64,000 nt of DNA, taken from NCBI RefSeq assembly GCF_001417965.1, contig NW_018384547.1, positions 40,886 to 104,885 on the forward strand, given 5' to 3'. Both the position numbers and the translations under genes were made by a program. Below, in pieces: positions 47,501 through 55,400 of this stretch (position 1 is the first letter of the stretch; each line of letters begins with the position of its first letter). The stretch is from Exaiptasia diaphana (taxonomy: Eukaryota; Cnidaria; Anthozoa; Actiniaria; Aiptasiidae). Below the pieces are notes generated by a model. It worked only from the letters and a program-made list of their open reading frames with translations. It did not search any database and was not told where the DNA came from.

Positions 47501-47948
47501 CAATATATGGATATGGATATTATGATATTTAGATATTTAGACAATTCTCATAATTTTTGCAAAAGGCTGTACAATGCATTATATTACATATAGAAATAAA
47601 GAAGCAAACTGTTACACTATTGAAAACTACTACTTTTATTGATGTGTAGCATGCAAATAATAATTTGTCCGCAAATTTCAAGTCTCAGATGTTTGTAACT
47701 CAGCTGACTTGTGCACACGTTTCTTTGTGTTTTCCCTTTTTGTGTGTTCTAAAGTCATAAATATTGTCTACAGTTCTTATCTACATGTATATAGAATGCA
47801 AAAACAGCTGCCTAACAGGTGCATAACAACCAACCTCTACAGCAGTTGGAGCCCCTTTATTTTTGTTCTTTTTCTTCTTAAGGTGTACATGGACTGGGGT
47901 GTTCCTATTAACATGCAGATGTACTGGCTTGTCATCATCAACTGTCAT
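22732..47948 (-). CDS. ODF2: Outer dense fibre protein 2 / cenexin-like centriole protein
   Basis: Long coiled-coil protein of mother-centriole appendages and sperm-tail fibres. Inferred exons in transcript order: 47835-47948, 47213-47269, 46975-47061, 46761-46838, 46600-46683, 46063-46158, 45846-45937, 45626-45755, 44745-44876, 44413-44487, 43535-43606, 42752-42868, 42445-42516, 42105-42148, 41063-41132, 40422-40510, 39783-39834, 37573-37656, 37395-37454, 36476-36568, 35825-35908, 35637-35720, 35260-35343, 34829-34912, 33846-33929, 33675-33758, 33390-33473, 29951-30034, 28968-29051, 28797-28880, 28512-28595, 27772-27855, 27107-27190, 26732-26815, 25965-26048, 25356-25520, 24918-25016, 24499-24599, 24331-24412, 24087-24200, 23567-23659 and 22732-22878 (stop). 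All phases agree over 1252 codons. Family marks: N-terminal HLHVNRNTPVHVHLKKKK, middle DKTGREKEALKKAARVQKDR, C-terminal RSMQNYVAFLKSSYSDVF. Without the repeated block (see 27944 and 32822) it would be 1140 residues; human ODF2 is about 830 from memory. The excess lies in the 84-nt exon array. Confidence 0.93.
22945..23290. repeat. Foldback-family fragment (GTTTTAAACGGCTTC type) in ODF2 intron
   Basis: It contains GAGTGTTTTAAACGGCTTCA, AATTGCCGTAAAAATACG and GATAAATGGGGCAAACTGAT in the same order as copies at 41255-41880 and 61429-61906, preceded by a short GA run. It ends near 23290. Confidence 0.65.
25965..35908 (-). CDS. ODF2: ODF2 array of fifteen 84-nt coiled-coil exons
   Basis: Exons starting at 35825, 35637, 35260, 34829, 33846, 33675, 33390, 29951, 28968, 28797, 28512, 27772, 27107, 26732 and 25965 are all exactly 84 nt, phase 0-0, and code 28 residues (four heptads). 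Two sequence types can be told apart. One ends like VLDDYRKQ, IVEEHRHE, LVDEFRNK or LVDDYKGQ. The other has a centre like IKELKTYLKEYEDKV, IERLVAQIKNYEDRM or IDQLRAILIEYESRI. They partly alternate, suggesting duplication of exon pairs. Four exons are doubled by the identical 2223-bp segments, so 11 distinct units are certain. The last unit, QYEKLIEDYKQQ, leads into IDKYRREAEETRSR, which aligns to human MIDNYKSQVMKTR. Exon skipping or gain would keep frame and heptad phase. Confidence 0.88.
26517..26550. repeat. (TA)n microsatellite
   Basis: About 34 bp of alternating TA in an ODF2 intron, followed by three imperfect copies of CATATCATGT. Confidence 0.9.
28149..28484. mobile_element. hAT-like MITE with 5-bp target duplication (also at 33027-33362)
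   Basis: Inverted ends CAGGGCTCGAAAAAACGGCC and complement of CAGGGCTCGAAATAACGGCC. GTGAC flanks both sides (28144-28148 and 28485-28489). A 5-bp duplication with CAGGG ends would fit the hAT5-type group. A second copy is present only because the larger segment is duplicated. Confidence 0.75.
29373..29934. mobile_element. Foldback MITE with tandem AACAAGCG(A/T)ATAG repeats (also at 34251-34812)
   Basis: Ends read GTACGTATTCCATATATGG and its complement. Short tandem copies of CTAACAAGCGAATAGAAGC and variants sit just inside each end, in inverted orientation, and the first terminus is itself doubled (29373 and 29457). Confidence 0.75.
30755..30903. repeat. Nested palindrome with about 58-bp arms
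   Basis: CATAGACCTTTTCTGAGATA on the left pairs with its near-complement ending at 30903; the inner part pairs through GTGGTCTAG/CTAGACCAC and GTACAAAC/GTTTGTAC. It lies within the larger candidate element. Confidence 0.75.
31104..31238 (+). CDS. Short Arg/Glu-rich ORF within candidate element
   Basis: 44 residues start MSENQRVANGKRSLSEEEK and continue with RRRERERRR and SLSEEQRRLE repeats. Such basic repeats start some transposon-encoded and uncharacterised cnidarian proteins, but no domain can be assigned. A CTGATTGGCT motif and a GGCGGGAAAA (E2F-like) motif lie about 100-120 bp upstream, so it may have been a promoter-proximal first exon. After the stop the same style of sequence (ERQRQRL) follows briefly in another frame, so it may be decayed or spliced. 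Confidence 0.35.
   Translation: MSENQRVANGKRSLSEEEKTRRRERERRRSLSEEQRRLESKSRN
31785..32530. repeat. Degenerate minisatellite
   Basis: Roughly eight to nine copies of a 50-110-bp unit built of TTCCTGTGTGATTGAAAAAT and AAAACTGTCAAAATGCATTT parts, with AT-rich spacers. Confidence 0.75.
32822..35044. repeat. 2223-bp identical duplication, copy 2
   Basis: It carries ODF2 exons 33390-33473, 33675-33758, 33846-33929 and 34829-34912. It is continuous on its right side with further ODF2 exons (35260 onward), while copy 1 is continuous on its left with exon 27772-27855. One merged copy would therefore give an intact gene. Confidence 0.93.
35990..36420. repeat. Foldback repeat (GATAAAGCACTC type) in ODF2 intron
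   Basis: It contains GGCCTTTATATCCCGATAAA, several short internal palindromes (ATCAGTTCTATATCAGAGATATAGAACTGAT split around its centre) and a terminal block pairing CGGGGATATAGACAC with its complement. It shares ACCTTTGCTAG and TTAATAATTCATGAG blocks with the copies at 41255 and 61429. Confidence 0.65.
36860..37004. repeat. Short foldback element in ODF2 intron
   Basis: CAGATCCTTCTCGGTTCCCA pairs with the complement ending at 37004 with few mismatches. About 145 bp in total. Confidence 0.7.
37828..39660 (+). mobile_element. 5'-truncated LINE with RT and restriction-like endonuclease (R2-type superclade)
   Basis: Non-LTR retrotransposon fragment lying antisense in ODF2 intron 17. An RT region near 37920-38100 reads VNRGILQGDSFCVRLFTLSL and then ALFVDDLKTF (the catalytic FVDD box). 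A thumb-like part near 38590 reads IPLLYFQPEQGGKGLVELE. A CCHC-like knuckle (CRLCSEKQETVSHVLCGC, about 39130-39195) is followed by an endonuclease-like stretch near 39395-39455 (KPDISILDKKSKEWILVEG). This order, RT then CCHC then PD-type nuclease, is that of RLE-bearing LINEs. The coding is spread over several frames with in-frame stops, so it is dead. It starts within the RT domain. Confidence 0.75.
39981..40393. mobile_element. TA-flanked MITE in ODF2 intron
   Basis: The ends are CAGTAAAAACCCGCGTATAA and the complement of CAGTAAAAACCCGTATATAA, with TA on each side (39979-39980 and 40394-40395), as for Tc1/mariner-type insertion. 413 bp, non-coding. Confidence 0.85.
40640..40735. repeat. Short inverted repeat (AACTTACTGACxTTTC type)
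   Basis: AATAACTTACTGACATTTC pairs with GAAACGTCAGTAAGTTATT around a smaller hairpin (CGGAGTAAAAACTCCG). Related to 13555-13620. Confidence 0.75.
41063..47948 (-). CDS. ODF2: ODF2 N-terminal half (exons 1-15)
   Basis: The opening HLHVNRNTPVHVHLKKKKNK matches the long human N-terminus (HVHVDENTPVHVHIKK as remembered). Exon 46761-46838 codes HSLEVSPPSRNSNLKIDELS and 46600-46683 codes RMRNYENKITSLMSEVGTLK, matching the conserved entry to the coiled coil. Exon 45626-45755 codes LLKKLVEAEMDGKAAGEQVV, 44745-44876 codes QKLEEFERTNKSLRRMLRDA, and 42752-42868 codes METTRAHLQNQYRSKEMENN, each aligning to human ODF2 in order. Exons here vary in size (44-132 nt) and phase, unlike the array that follows. 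Confidence 0.92.
41255..41880. repeat. Foldback-family copy in ODF2 intron
   Basis: It has two tandem copies of a CACCAGATAGAGTGTTTTAA block, then blocks shared with 61429-61906 in the same order (ATAAATGGGGCAAACTGATC, CCTGCATTATCAATGATCAG, CTGATAAAGGTCACCCTTAT). One N lies near 41387. Confidence 0.7.
45438..45537. mobile_element. 100-bp hAT-like MITE with 5-bp target duplication
   Basis: Ends CAGGGACCGTGGAGC and complement of CAGGGACCGCGGAGC; TGCAC flanks both sides (45433-45437 and 45538-45542). It sits in an ODF2 intron about 90 bp from exon 45626-45755. Confidence 0.8.
47179..47201. repeat. Poly(A) run
   Basis: About 23 A in a row just outside the donor of ODF2 exon 47213-47269. Confidence 0.9.
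47302..47569. mobile_element. Tc1/mariner-type MITE, copy 2 (inverted relative to 1669-1933)
   Basis: Same TIR and interior as copy 1 in reverse orientation, with TA at 47300-47301 and 47570-47571. A short stretch of N bases lies near 47361-47366. Confidence 0.85.
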
Positions 47949-47971
47949 TCTGCACTTAAATCAACTTGATT
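47949..47971 (-). other. ODF2: ODF2 5' UTR start of first coding exon
   Basis: On the gene strand TTTCATTACAG precedes 23 nt of leader and then ATG at 47948. A good acceptor directly upstream of the start codon implies an upstream non-coding exon. Confidence 0.6.
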
Positions 47972-48223
47972 CTGTAATGAAATATCAATTTTCATTTTTT
48001 TCAATGTCAATGATTTAACAAAACTGCAAATATTACATTCAGTGACAACACAAGTGTCAAGACTGTTAATTAATAAATAACCATAATCTAATAGTGACTT
48101 GATGCAGTTTTCAATTTAAATTATTTTATAGAATAGAAAAACACAAACCTAACCCTGACTCTAATGCCCTAAACATAACCCTAATCTTGGGATTTATTCC
48201 AGAGAATTGAAAATTATCATTAA

Positions 48224-49592
48224 GGTATCAGCGTACCCAAAACCTTCACATTTTAATAATTTTTTGATTTTTATATCATTGGAAAGATCGTTTGTAGATC
48301 TAGATATATAGTAAAGTTTTGAAAAGATACGAAGTTTACAACAAAAGTTATTGCGCTCAAAAGATTTTTTAGTATTAATTGGATTAATGGCGTTGATGAC
48401 AGGTCACATCAAACGAGTTTATATACGACCGTTTAGAGTGAGAGTCGATTGAAGCATGCCGTAAGATACAAAAGAATATGTCTATTTGAAGGACTCCAAT
48501 AAGCAATATATTCGATAAATATGCTCATCGGTAGTTTTTATATGGATTAAGTATTAAAGTCCATCCCGGGATCCAGAGTTGATCACCCTCATGTTGTTGA
48601 TTCTCGATTAATCATATTCTGCTTCTTTTTCTCTCTCTTTTCTCTGGATCACTCAATCATTTCTTTCTCTTGTTAGTAATAGTTTATTATGATATTACAC
48701 GTTTTGATTTGAAACGGTCAAAATTTGCGAAAATAGGAATAAACTATACATTATATTTACAATTAGCATATCCTTGCTTCGCTTTGCTATCGCTAATCTT
48801 CTTGGCCTTTGGCATTCCTGGACATTATCGAATATTATCTTCGGCCTAACCCAAATTTGCTACAAAAAACTGTATATTTAGTAAAATCTTACGAGTTACA
48901 ATTTGATGTTTTTGAAAATTAACTGACCGTACTAATGAAATCGGTTTCATAGCTGTCATCGCATGTTTTATGCTAACATGACGTAGTTTCTGGTATGGTC
49001 TTATTATCTGGTATTACCCGGTATAATCCCATTACGGGCTAAAAACTGTTTTTGACTCGTTTCTCGAAACAAAATTTACGGCAAGTAGGGCATACGTTTT
49101 AAACTCCAAGTCAGATACCCGTAAACCAATTTTATTCAAATTTCGTAGCATTGTTTACAGATAGTTAAGCAACAAAATTGTGTCTGGGATTTTGATAAGT
49201 CGTCTTTTTTCAAAAGTTATTCAAGGTTCTTTAAAGAACTTGACATAATTTTGCGTTCCTAAACTTTATTACAACATTAAATCAAAACGAGAGCGCGTAT
49301 AAAAAATCGCAGACACAGTTTTTGAGACAAATATGTGAACAAAAGAACAGCGCTTAAATTAAGTTTTTTCCGATAATTCCTTCAGACTTGGAGTTCGTTT
49401 TATTCTGGCATGTAGTTTCAGATAATGGAGCTAATAACTCTAAAACGTAATTTTAAATGCATTTCAAACACTTATAGGCATAAACTACAATTACTAAGCT
49501 TTCAGAAAATATATAGTTTGTGAGCATTTGCAAAACAACAAGAACGTTATAGTTGATGACGCGAGTAGGGGTCGCGTGGGTATGCTGATACC
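48224..49592. mobile_element. 1.37-kb TTAA-flanked TIR element in the ODF2 5' region
   Basis: Inverted ends GGTATCAGCGTACCCA and complement of GGTATCAGCATACCCA, each bordered by TTAA (48220-48223 and 49593-49596). TTAA target choice suggests a piggyBac-type source. No transposase ORF is visible, so it is non-autonomous. Confidence 0.75.
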
Positions 49593-49612
49593 TTAAGTCA
49601 TTGAAGATTTTA

Positions 49613-50034
49613 TGAACCTATCAATGTCTTGCCCCAATGGGGGGAGCCCGGGCATACCCAGGGGCTACTGACATTTTTGAAAAACAAATGTCAATGAGCC
49701 CCTCTTAAAAAATACATCAAAATGACAATAGGCCCCTCATATGATACATGATTTAATGTAAAGACACCAGGGGCATGTTGGTCGAAGCTCGATAAGTGCT
49801 AATCCTTGTTCAACTCTTACAAAACCTCTCAACAACCCAGGCCAGGAGAGAGCTATATATTTCTAAGCAAAATAACTGAAAGACAATACACAATTAAAAA
49901 AAANCCACATGTTTAACAATCTTTTCTCCAGTTGTGATTACTGAATAAAATAACATTCTAATATGTCTCTGATCAAATTGTCAATAAGCCCTGCCCTGGG
50001 GGATTTCTGTGTCAATAAAAGACATTGATAGGTG
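49613..50034. mobile_element. MITE with CCTATCAATGTCTT ends
   Basis: ACCTATCAATGTCTTGCCCC on the left and GACATTGATAGGT on the right are inverted. Inner blocks GAGCCCGGGC and GCCCTGCCCTGGGG partly pair. One N lies near 49904. Confidence 0.7.
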
Positions 50035-50631
50035 CATTAAGCTGCTTTGAATATAAAATGCCCCCATATATTTCTGTCTTCTGGTATAAACACAGTAAAA
50101 GGTGAGAACGTACACAAACCTAGAAACACAAACACATAATTATGTAGTGTTTCATCTCTTGCTAACGCTTAAGCTTAATTAATTAAAAAAATTTTTAAAC
50201 AATTAAACATAAGTTAAACTTTTATTGTGGTACAACAGTGAGGATAGACCTATCCTCATCATGCTGTCCTTACCATTTCAAGAATATCATCGTTCTCATT
50301 TTTACAAGTAGCTAAAAGTTCAAGCCTTCTTTAATTAATTGGTAAGTTAAGTTAAGCTTAATATTCCTTGTCAGAGAGCGCGAGATCAACGACGTCAACA
50401 AGAGACAAAAAAAGCTTTTACTAATTCATTTTGGTATATTTGCAATCACCTTATATTCACTTCCATAATTTATTTAAGTTAAATCTTAAACACAAATTTT
50501 CTGTTTAATACTAGTTGTAAGACAAAGTTTGCTCTAAGTTGCAAAACTTCGTTAGTTTATTTAGCTCATTGAATTTCGCGCTCTTTTCCAATAAAAATGG
50601 GTAAGTTTTAATCATTTCAAACTCTTCTTAC

Positions 50632-50930
50632 CTATATACTAAGGTGTAAAATGTACCATAGAAGTAAAGGTTGTCCAACTAAAGAGAAAACAATCACAAA
50701 TTAATGAGCATAATATATTTCCATCGCCACCAAAACATGCACAAAATTCTAGCCGTTGATCTCCGTAGACGCTGAACCTTCGCTCTGATTGGCTGAAACA
50801 TCAGTGAAACATCAATCAACCGTGAAAACCTGAGAACTATTGCCTCGTTCTGATGTAAACACACAGGAGCCCCACAATAATTGATGAACATGGTCGACTT
50901 GAGTTTACAATCTACACCGGAAGTTAAATA
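50632..50930 (-). promoter_or_regulatory. ODF2: Probable ODF2 promoter and non-coding first exon
   Basis: A minus-strand donor GTAAGAAG ends at 50631 and could close a 5' UTR exon that joins the acceptor at 47972. Just upstream on the gene strand lie a CTGATTGGCT box (plus coordinates 50785-50794, inverted) and an ETS-type ACCGGAAGT (50916-50924). This is inference from motifs and phase-free splice sites only. Confidence 0.4.
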
Positions 50931-52330
50931 ATTAAACTATTGGGTTGGCTGTGTTATTACATGACCGGGTAGTGTGCTTACAAAACTGAATCAATAACCT
51001 TTCTAGCGCTAGACAGTCTTGTGTGGGCAATATTTGAAATTAGAACAAGAAGAAACTTTGTTTATCAATGACAAAAAGGGAACTTTAATGATTTTATAGT
51101 ATCTTTTACTTTGTAAAGTATTTATTTTCTTGGCCTAGGAGGTCAACGTATTAAGCTTATATATCTAAGTTTGATTTTATCAGTCAAGCTAGAACTCTTT
51201 TAAAACGTTCATATTGGTGTTAATTACATGACCTTTCAGGACTGTGAGTTCGGCTATTTTGGAAAAAAATTAAGAAATATATATTTTTACTGTCTTTCTC
51301 AATTTTCAAAACAGCTAGTCTAGCCTGCGTGGCGGCTCTAGGGGAGGGGGGAGGGGGGAAACGTTTTCCACCTCCCCCCTCCCCTAGAGCCGCCACGCAG
51401 GCTACAGCTAGTCCGACTTCATGCTCCAAGAGCGTCTAGTTATCTTTGGTTTCTTTAGTCCAAGAAAGTAGTTGCAAACTTTTTCATTATCTTTTTTGAT
51501 ATACCGGTATTCCTTTTGCACCAAAGTACAATGTTTCTTTTGATTATCATCATAGTGGATATCGTCGACAGCATTGCTAAGCCTGTGTAGTGGCTCTAGG
51601 GGATGGGGGAATGGGGGAAAACGGAAGGGAATAAGCGGAAAAAGGAGAGCCTGTTAGAACGAGCCACTAAATCGTGTAACCACCTACTCACAAATTCAAT
51701 TAACGTGTCAACTTACAACAGCGTTACGTACTGTCTTCATGCATGTCATATTGTTATGCATAATATATCTTTTAATGTCATCATGTATAATTATCAACGT
51801 TGTCATTAAAGCTTGTGAATGAATGAGAACCAAGGGATCAGTTCTCTTAAATGCTAAGGCTACAGCAGACCAGTGACATGATAATGACGTCACTTTCCAT
51901 GTTTCAAGTATAATAATGTAAATATACCTAATTGAAAAAACGTAGTCGGATTCGAAAAGGTTACACTAGCAAAGCTAAGACTGAAAGGGATCATGGGAAA
52001 ACAAATATTATGAATATAACAGTGTTTTAGTGACAGAAGATTGCCTTCAGTGAATAAAGTGATCTTCTCTATGAGTAATGATAATAATATAACGTGTTTA
52101 ATTCGGCAATGTTAGTTAGATTTCTGGGTTCTGAAAATCCTCTTTGATGTTAGCTTTAACGAAATCATCTTTTGGGACCCGACAACGTTATGTCAATTAG
52201 GTGTATGCAATTGACTGAATGCTATAGTTTGTTTCTCAGGGATTGCATTGAACCAAAATATGAGAAGTAACGTATCTCATTTTGCTACAGTCATGTGATA
52301 TATAAAGTTGTCTATACACTGTTTGTTAAG
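50930..52330. other. Intergenic region between ODF2 and SLC38A9
   Basis: It contains a palindromic MITE (51321-51404), a half copy of the same sequence (about 51580-51625, TGTGTAGTGGCTCTAGGGGA) and otherwise AT-rich sequence with no supported gene. Confidence 0.65.
51321..51404. mobile_element. 84-bp palindromic Mutator-like MITE with 9-bp target duplication
   Basis: TAGCCTGCGTGGCGGCTCTA and its exact complement form the ends, with G/C-rich arms to the centre. CAGCTAGTC occurs at 51312-51320 and again at 51405-51413. A 9-bp duplication fits Mutator-type insertion. Confidence 0.85.
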
Positions 52331-52332
52331 TC

Positions 52333-52338
52333 TTTATT
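52333..52338 (-). terminator. SLC38A9: Poly(A) signal for SLC38A9
   Basis: AATAAA on the minus strand about 160 bp after the SLC38A9 stop codon. Confidence 0.7.
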
Positions 52339-52498
52339 GAGTTAAAAAACTTATAATTACAAAAATGAACATTTTAGGCCACATTTACAAATTTATATAA
52401 TCTGTAATATTATAATTATTCCTGGGTAAAACCTTCAGAAAATCCCATCCCAATAAAATAATAAGATAATAAAATAATCTATACCAATGTCTACAGAA

Positions 52499-55400
52499 TC
52501 ATGATATAAGAAATTGTGATATTAAATTCAGTACACCCAGTAGCATGATGAATGAATGTATTACAATGCTTAGCCATGAGAGACTTCCCTGTTCCTTATG
52601 CCTGTTATATAAATATACCAAACATGGTAATGTGAATATGTAAGCCAGTCCACTGAGAGATCCAACAAACCTACAACAGATATATACACCCTTTTAATAA
52701 GTCCCAAGGCATTGAGTTCTCCACATTTGACNTCAAGTTTATTCTTTTGAAATTTTTACAATACAAAAGGAATTCAAAAAAATAAATTTGACATCAAGTG
52801 CGGAGAACGCAATACCTCGGGACTTATTAAAAGGGTGTATAGTGGTTATAAAAGAGAATTTATCATATAATTATCTATGATATACCTATATTTCTCTCTT
52901 TCGAAAAGTTGTTATTTTCACTAAGTTACGCTCACTCTTGAGAGATCTTTTCAACACTTGAAGATCTGTATCTCCATGTGCCCATGTAATATCCTCAATG
53001 TCTCCATTCTTGTATCCAGACCCTACTCTCGCAGCCTCTAGAAGCCTGTCGTAGCTGGCTATGGGACAACCTATAAACCGGTGCTTCAACAAGAAACCTA
53101 TTTTTACCTTGATCCAAGTCATTTTTTGTATCAAATTTTGATGTTGGAAAGAATAATGACACTGGTTTTTTAATTCACCTAGGTTAAGAGGACAGCTTGG
53201 CAAGATTGTGCACGAAAAAATGTACTGAAATATTAAAAATTATAAATTTTTGACAGCGACTACAAGCTTGTCTGTTTGTTATTTGAATTAGCCAATCATG
53301 TGGCTTGGTATAACAGTGTCCCAGAGCCTTTGACTTTCAGTTGGAAGATGAAAAGGATCTGCATACAAGAATGCTATGTCTCTAAAATGATATATTATAT
53401 ATCACCCCCAATCCCAGCCCCTTTTCTCTTCGAAAAAGAAAAGGGCCTGGAAACAAGGACAAGAGATATTCAGTTACTCGTGCTTCATGTAGGACGTGAG
53501 AACCCATAGGATCAGGATCATGGCACTAATACACACATTATAGGGTTAGAGTTCATAGTGAAATGGTACTCAGAGCCTGCAATTTTGCCATCCAATGGGT
53601 GAAATGCAACAACAGCTGACTATAAACAGAAAGGTGTAAAGACTCTAGGGAGATTGAGGGATCTCTATAATTTCTAGCTCAATTCTTCTGCACATACTGT
53701 GCTGGGAATGCACAATATGGTGATATCTAGCCTCCTTTGCAGGTATCCTTCTGCTTTTCTGGACTTCACTCTACTCATGCCGGCTCCCTGCCCCAATATT
53801 ATAACTGATGGAGACTGTGACATGCAAAAATAATCATGATGATAATAATTCTTGTCTCAGCCAAGTGGATACCAGGGGAATCCCAAAAGGGCAAATGAAG
53901 TGCAACTCCTGGAGGAGGCTAACTGATATCAAGAACATAAGTGCACTTTGAAAATGATTTAAATTGTAATGAAAAGTTGTAAGGTGCAGCTGGCTTGGGC
54001 CCTTGAGGATGTGAGGAAAGTCTGTACTAACCCCAGCTATATCCCAAGCTTGATCTGCACCTGAGGTGTCATTCTTTTAACGTATACTAAGGAATTACCT
54101 TATAATTGTGCCAACATGGGGATAAAGACAAGCACACGTAACACAGCAAGCAATAATAACAGCATTCAAAACAAAAACGTGCAGTGGTCTGCAATAGTAT
54201 CAAAATAGAGTTTCAATTTTCATTAAATTGAATGTAACTTTATGGATCAGAAATAAAATGAACGGAGTGTCTAAACGTCAGGCTTTAGTCCAGAACTAAA
54301 TGTCAGGCAATTGACTTTTAGAATAGATGTATCAAATGTCCTAATCAACTGCCTATCAAATGAAGAAACAATGGCACAATTATAGGCCCTGCACCATCAT
54401 CCACTGGCTGCTTGGGGGAAATAATAAATTGTTGTGGTAATGGGTTAAGGAGAAGGATCATGATATTTTGCCTGTCTGAAGTAGGGAGGGTCGAAAATTT
54501 CCCTTCCACTAGTACCCACTTTTCAATTTCCACCTCCCCTCCACCCTGCTAATTTCTGACAAGTCCCTTATTTCAGTCATTTTTGCATTTCTCTTGTTGT
54601 ACTAATTAAATAACTGTTAAGATGATTTTTCAAAAAATAAAATTGATTGCCTGATGTTTAGTTCTGGTACTAAACATCAGGCTGCCTAGTGTTTAGACAC
54701 TCCGTAAAACAAAACCAAGCAAAACTATCAAAAAACAACTTAGTACTATTTTAAAAAGAAAATGGCAAAACATAGTATAACCGAAAAGAAATCAGAATGA
54801 GATGAAAAAAATAAACACACATTGAAAACAGAAATGAAAATGCAGGAACAACTAAAAACAAACTAATACCAAAAAAAGAAATACATACAAACAAAAACAG
54901 ACAGAATAAAAACTTAAAATATAAGAACAAGTGAAAAAAAAACAAGCTAAATTACAATAGTCTGGTTGAATATGCACAAATTGAAGACAATATAATTATA
55001 TACTCTGGTGAATAAATACTAGTATATTTTCCAGCAAAGAGTTTTCCATGTGGATAGTCAACCAAAATATTGAAAGTGTACAATTTTATTCGTAGTCTCA
55101 CCCAGGATATGATTTCCCGAAGACATAAAGCATAAATTGTACTCTGACTATATAAACAATGAGAGGAAACACTGTGACTAACTGAAAGAACAGACCAATA
55201 CGAGCACCAAATGCCATGCCATCACTTGCTGGCATATTATCCAGGAAAACCTATGTCCAAAAATGAAAAAAAAAAACATTTATTCTTATCTGCATAAAAA
55301 GAGCATCATTACTAATGAGTGGGGTGACTCTGATCCAGGAATTAAGTTTATGTCTATATATACTTTGTGCTTCTTGATATCTAATAAAAAAACAATGATC

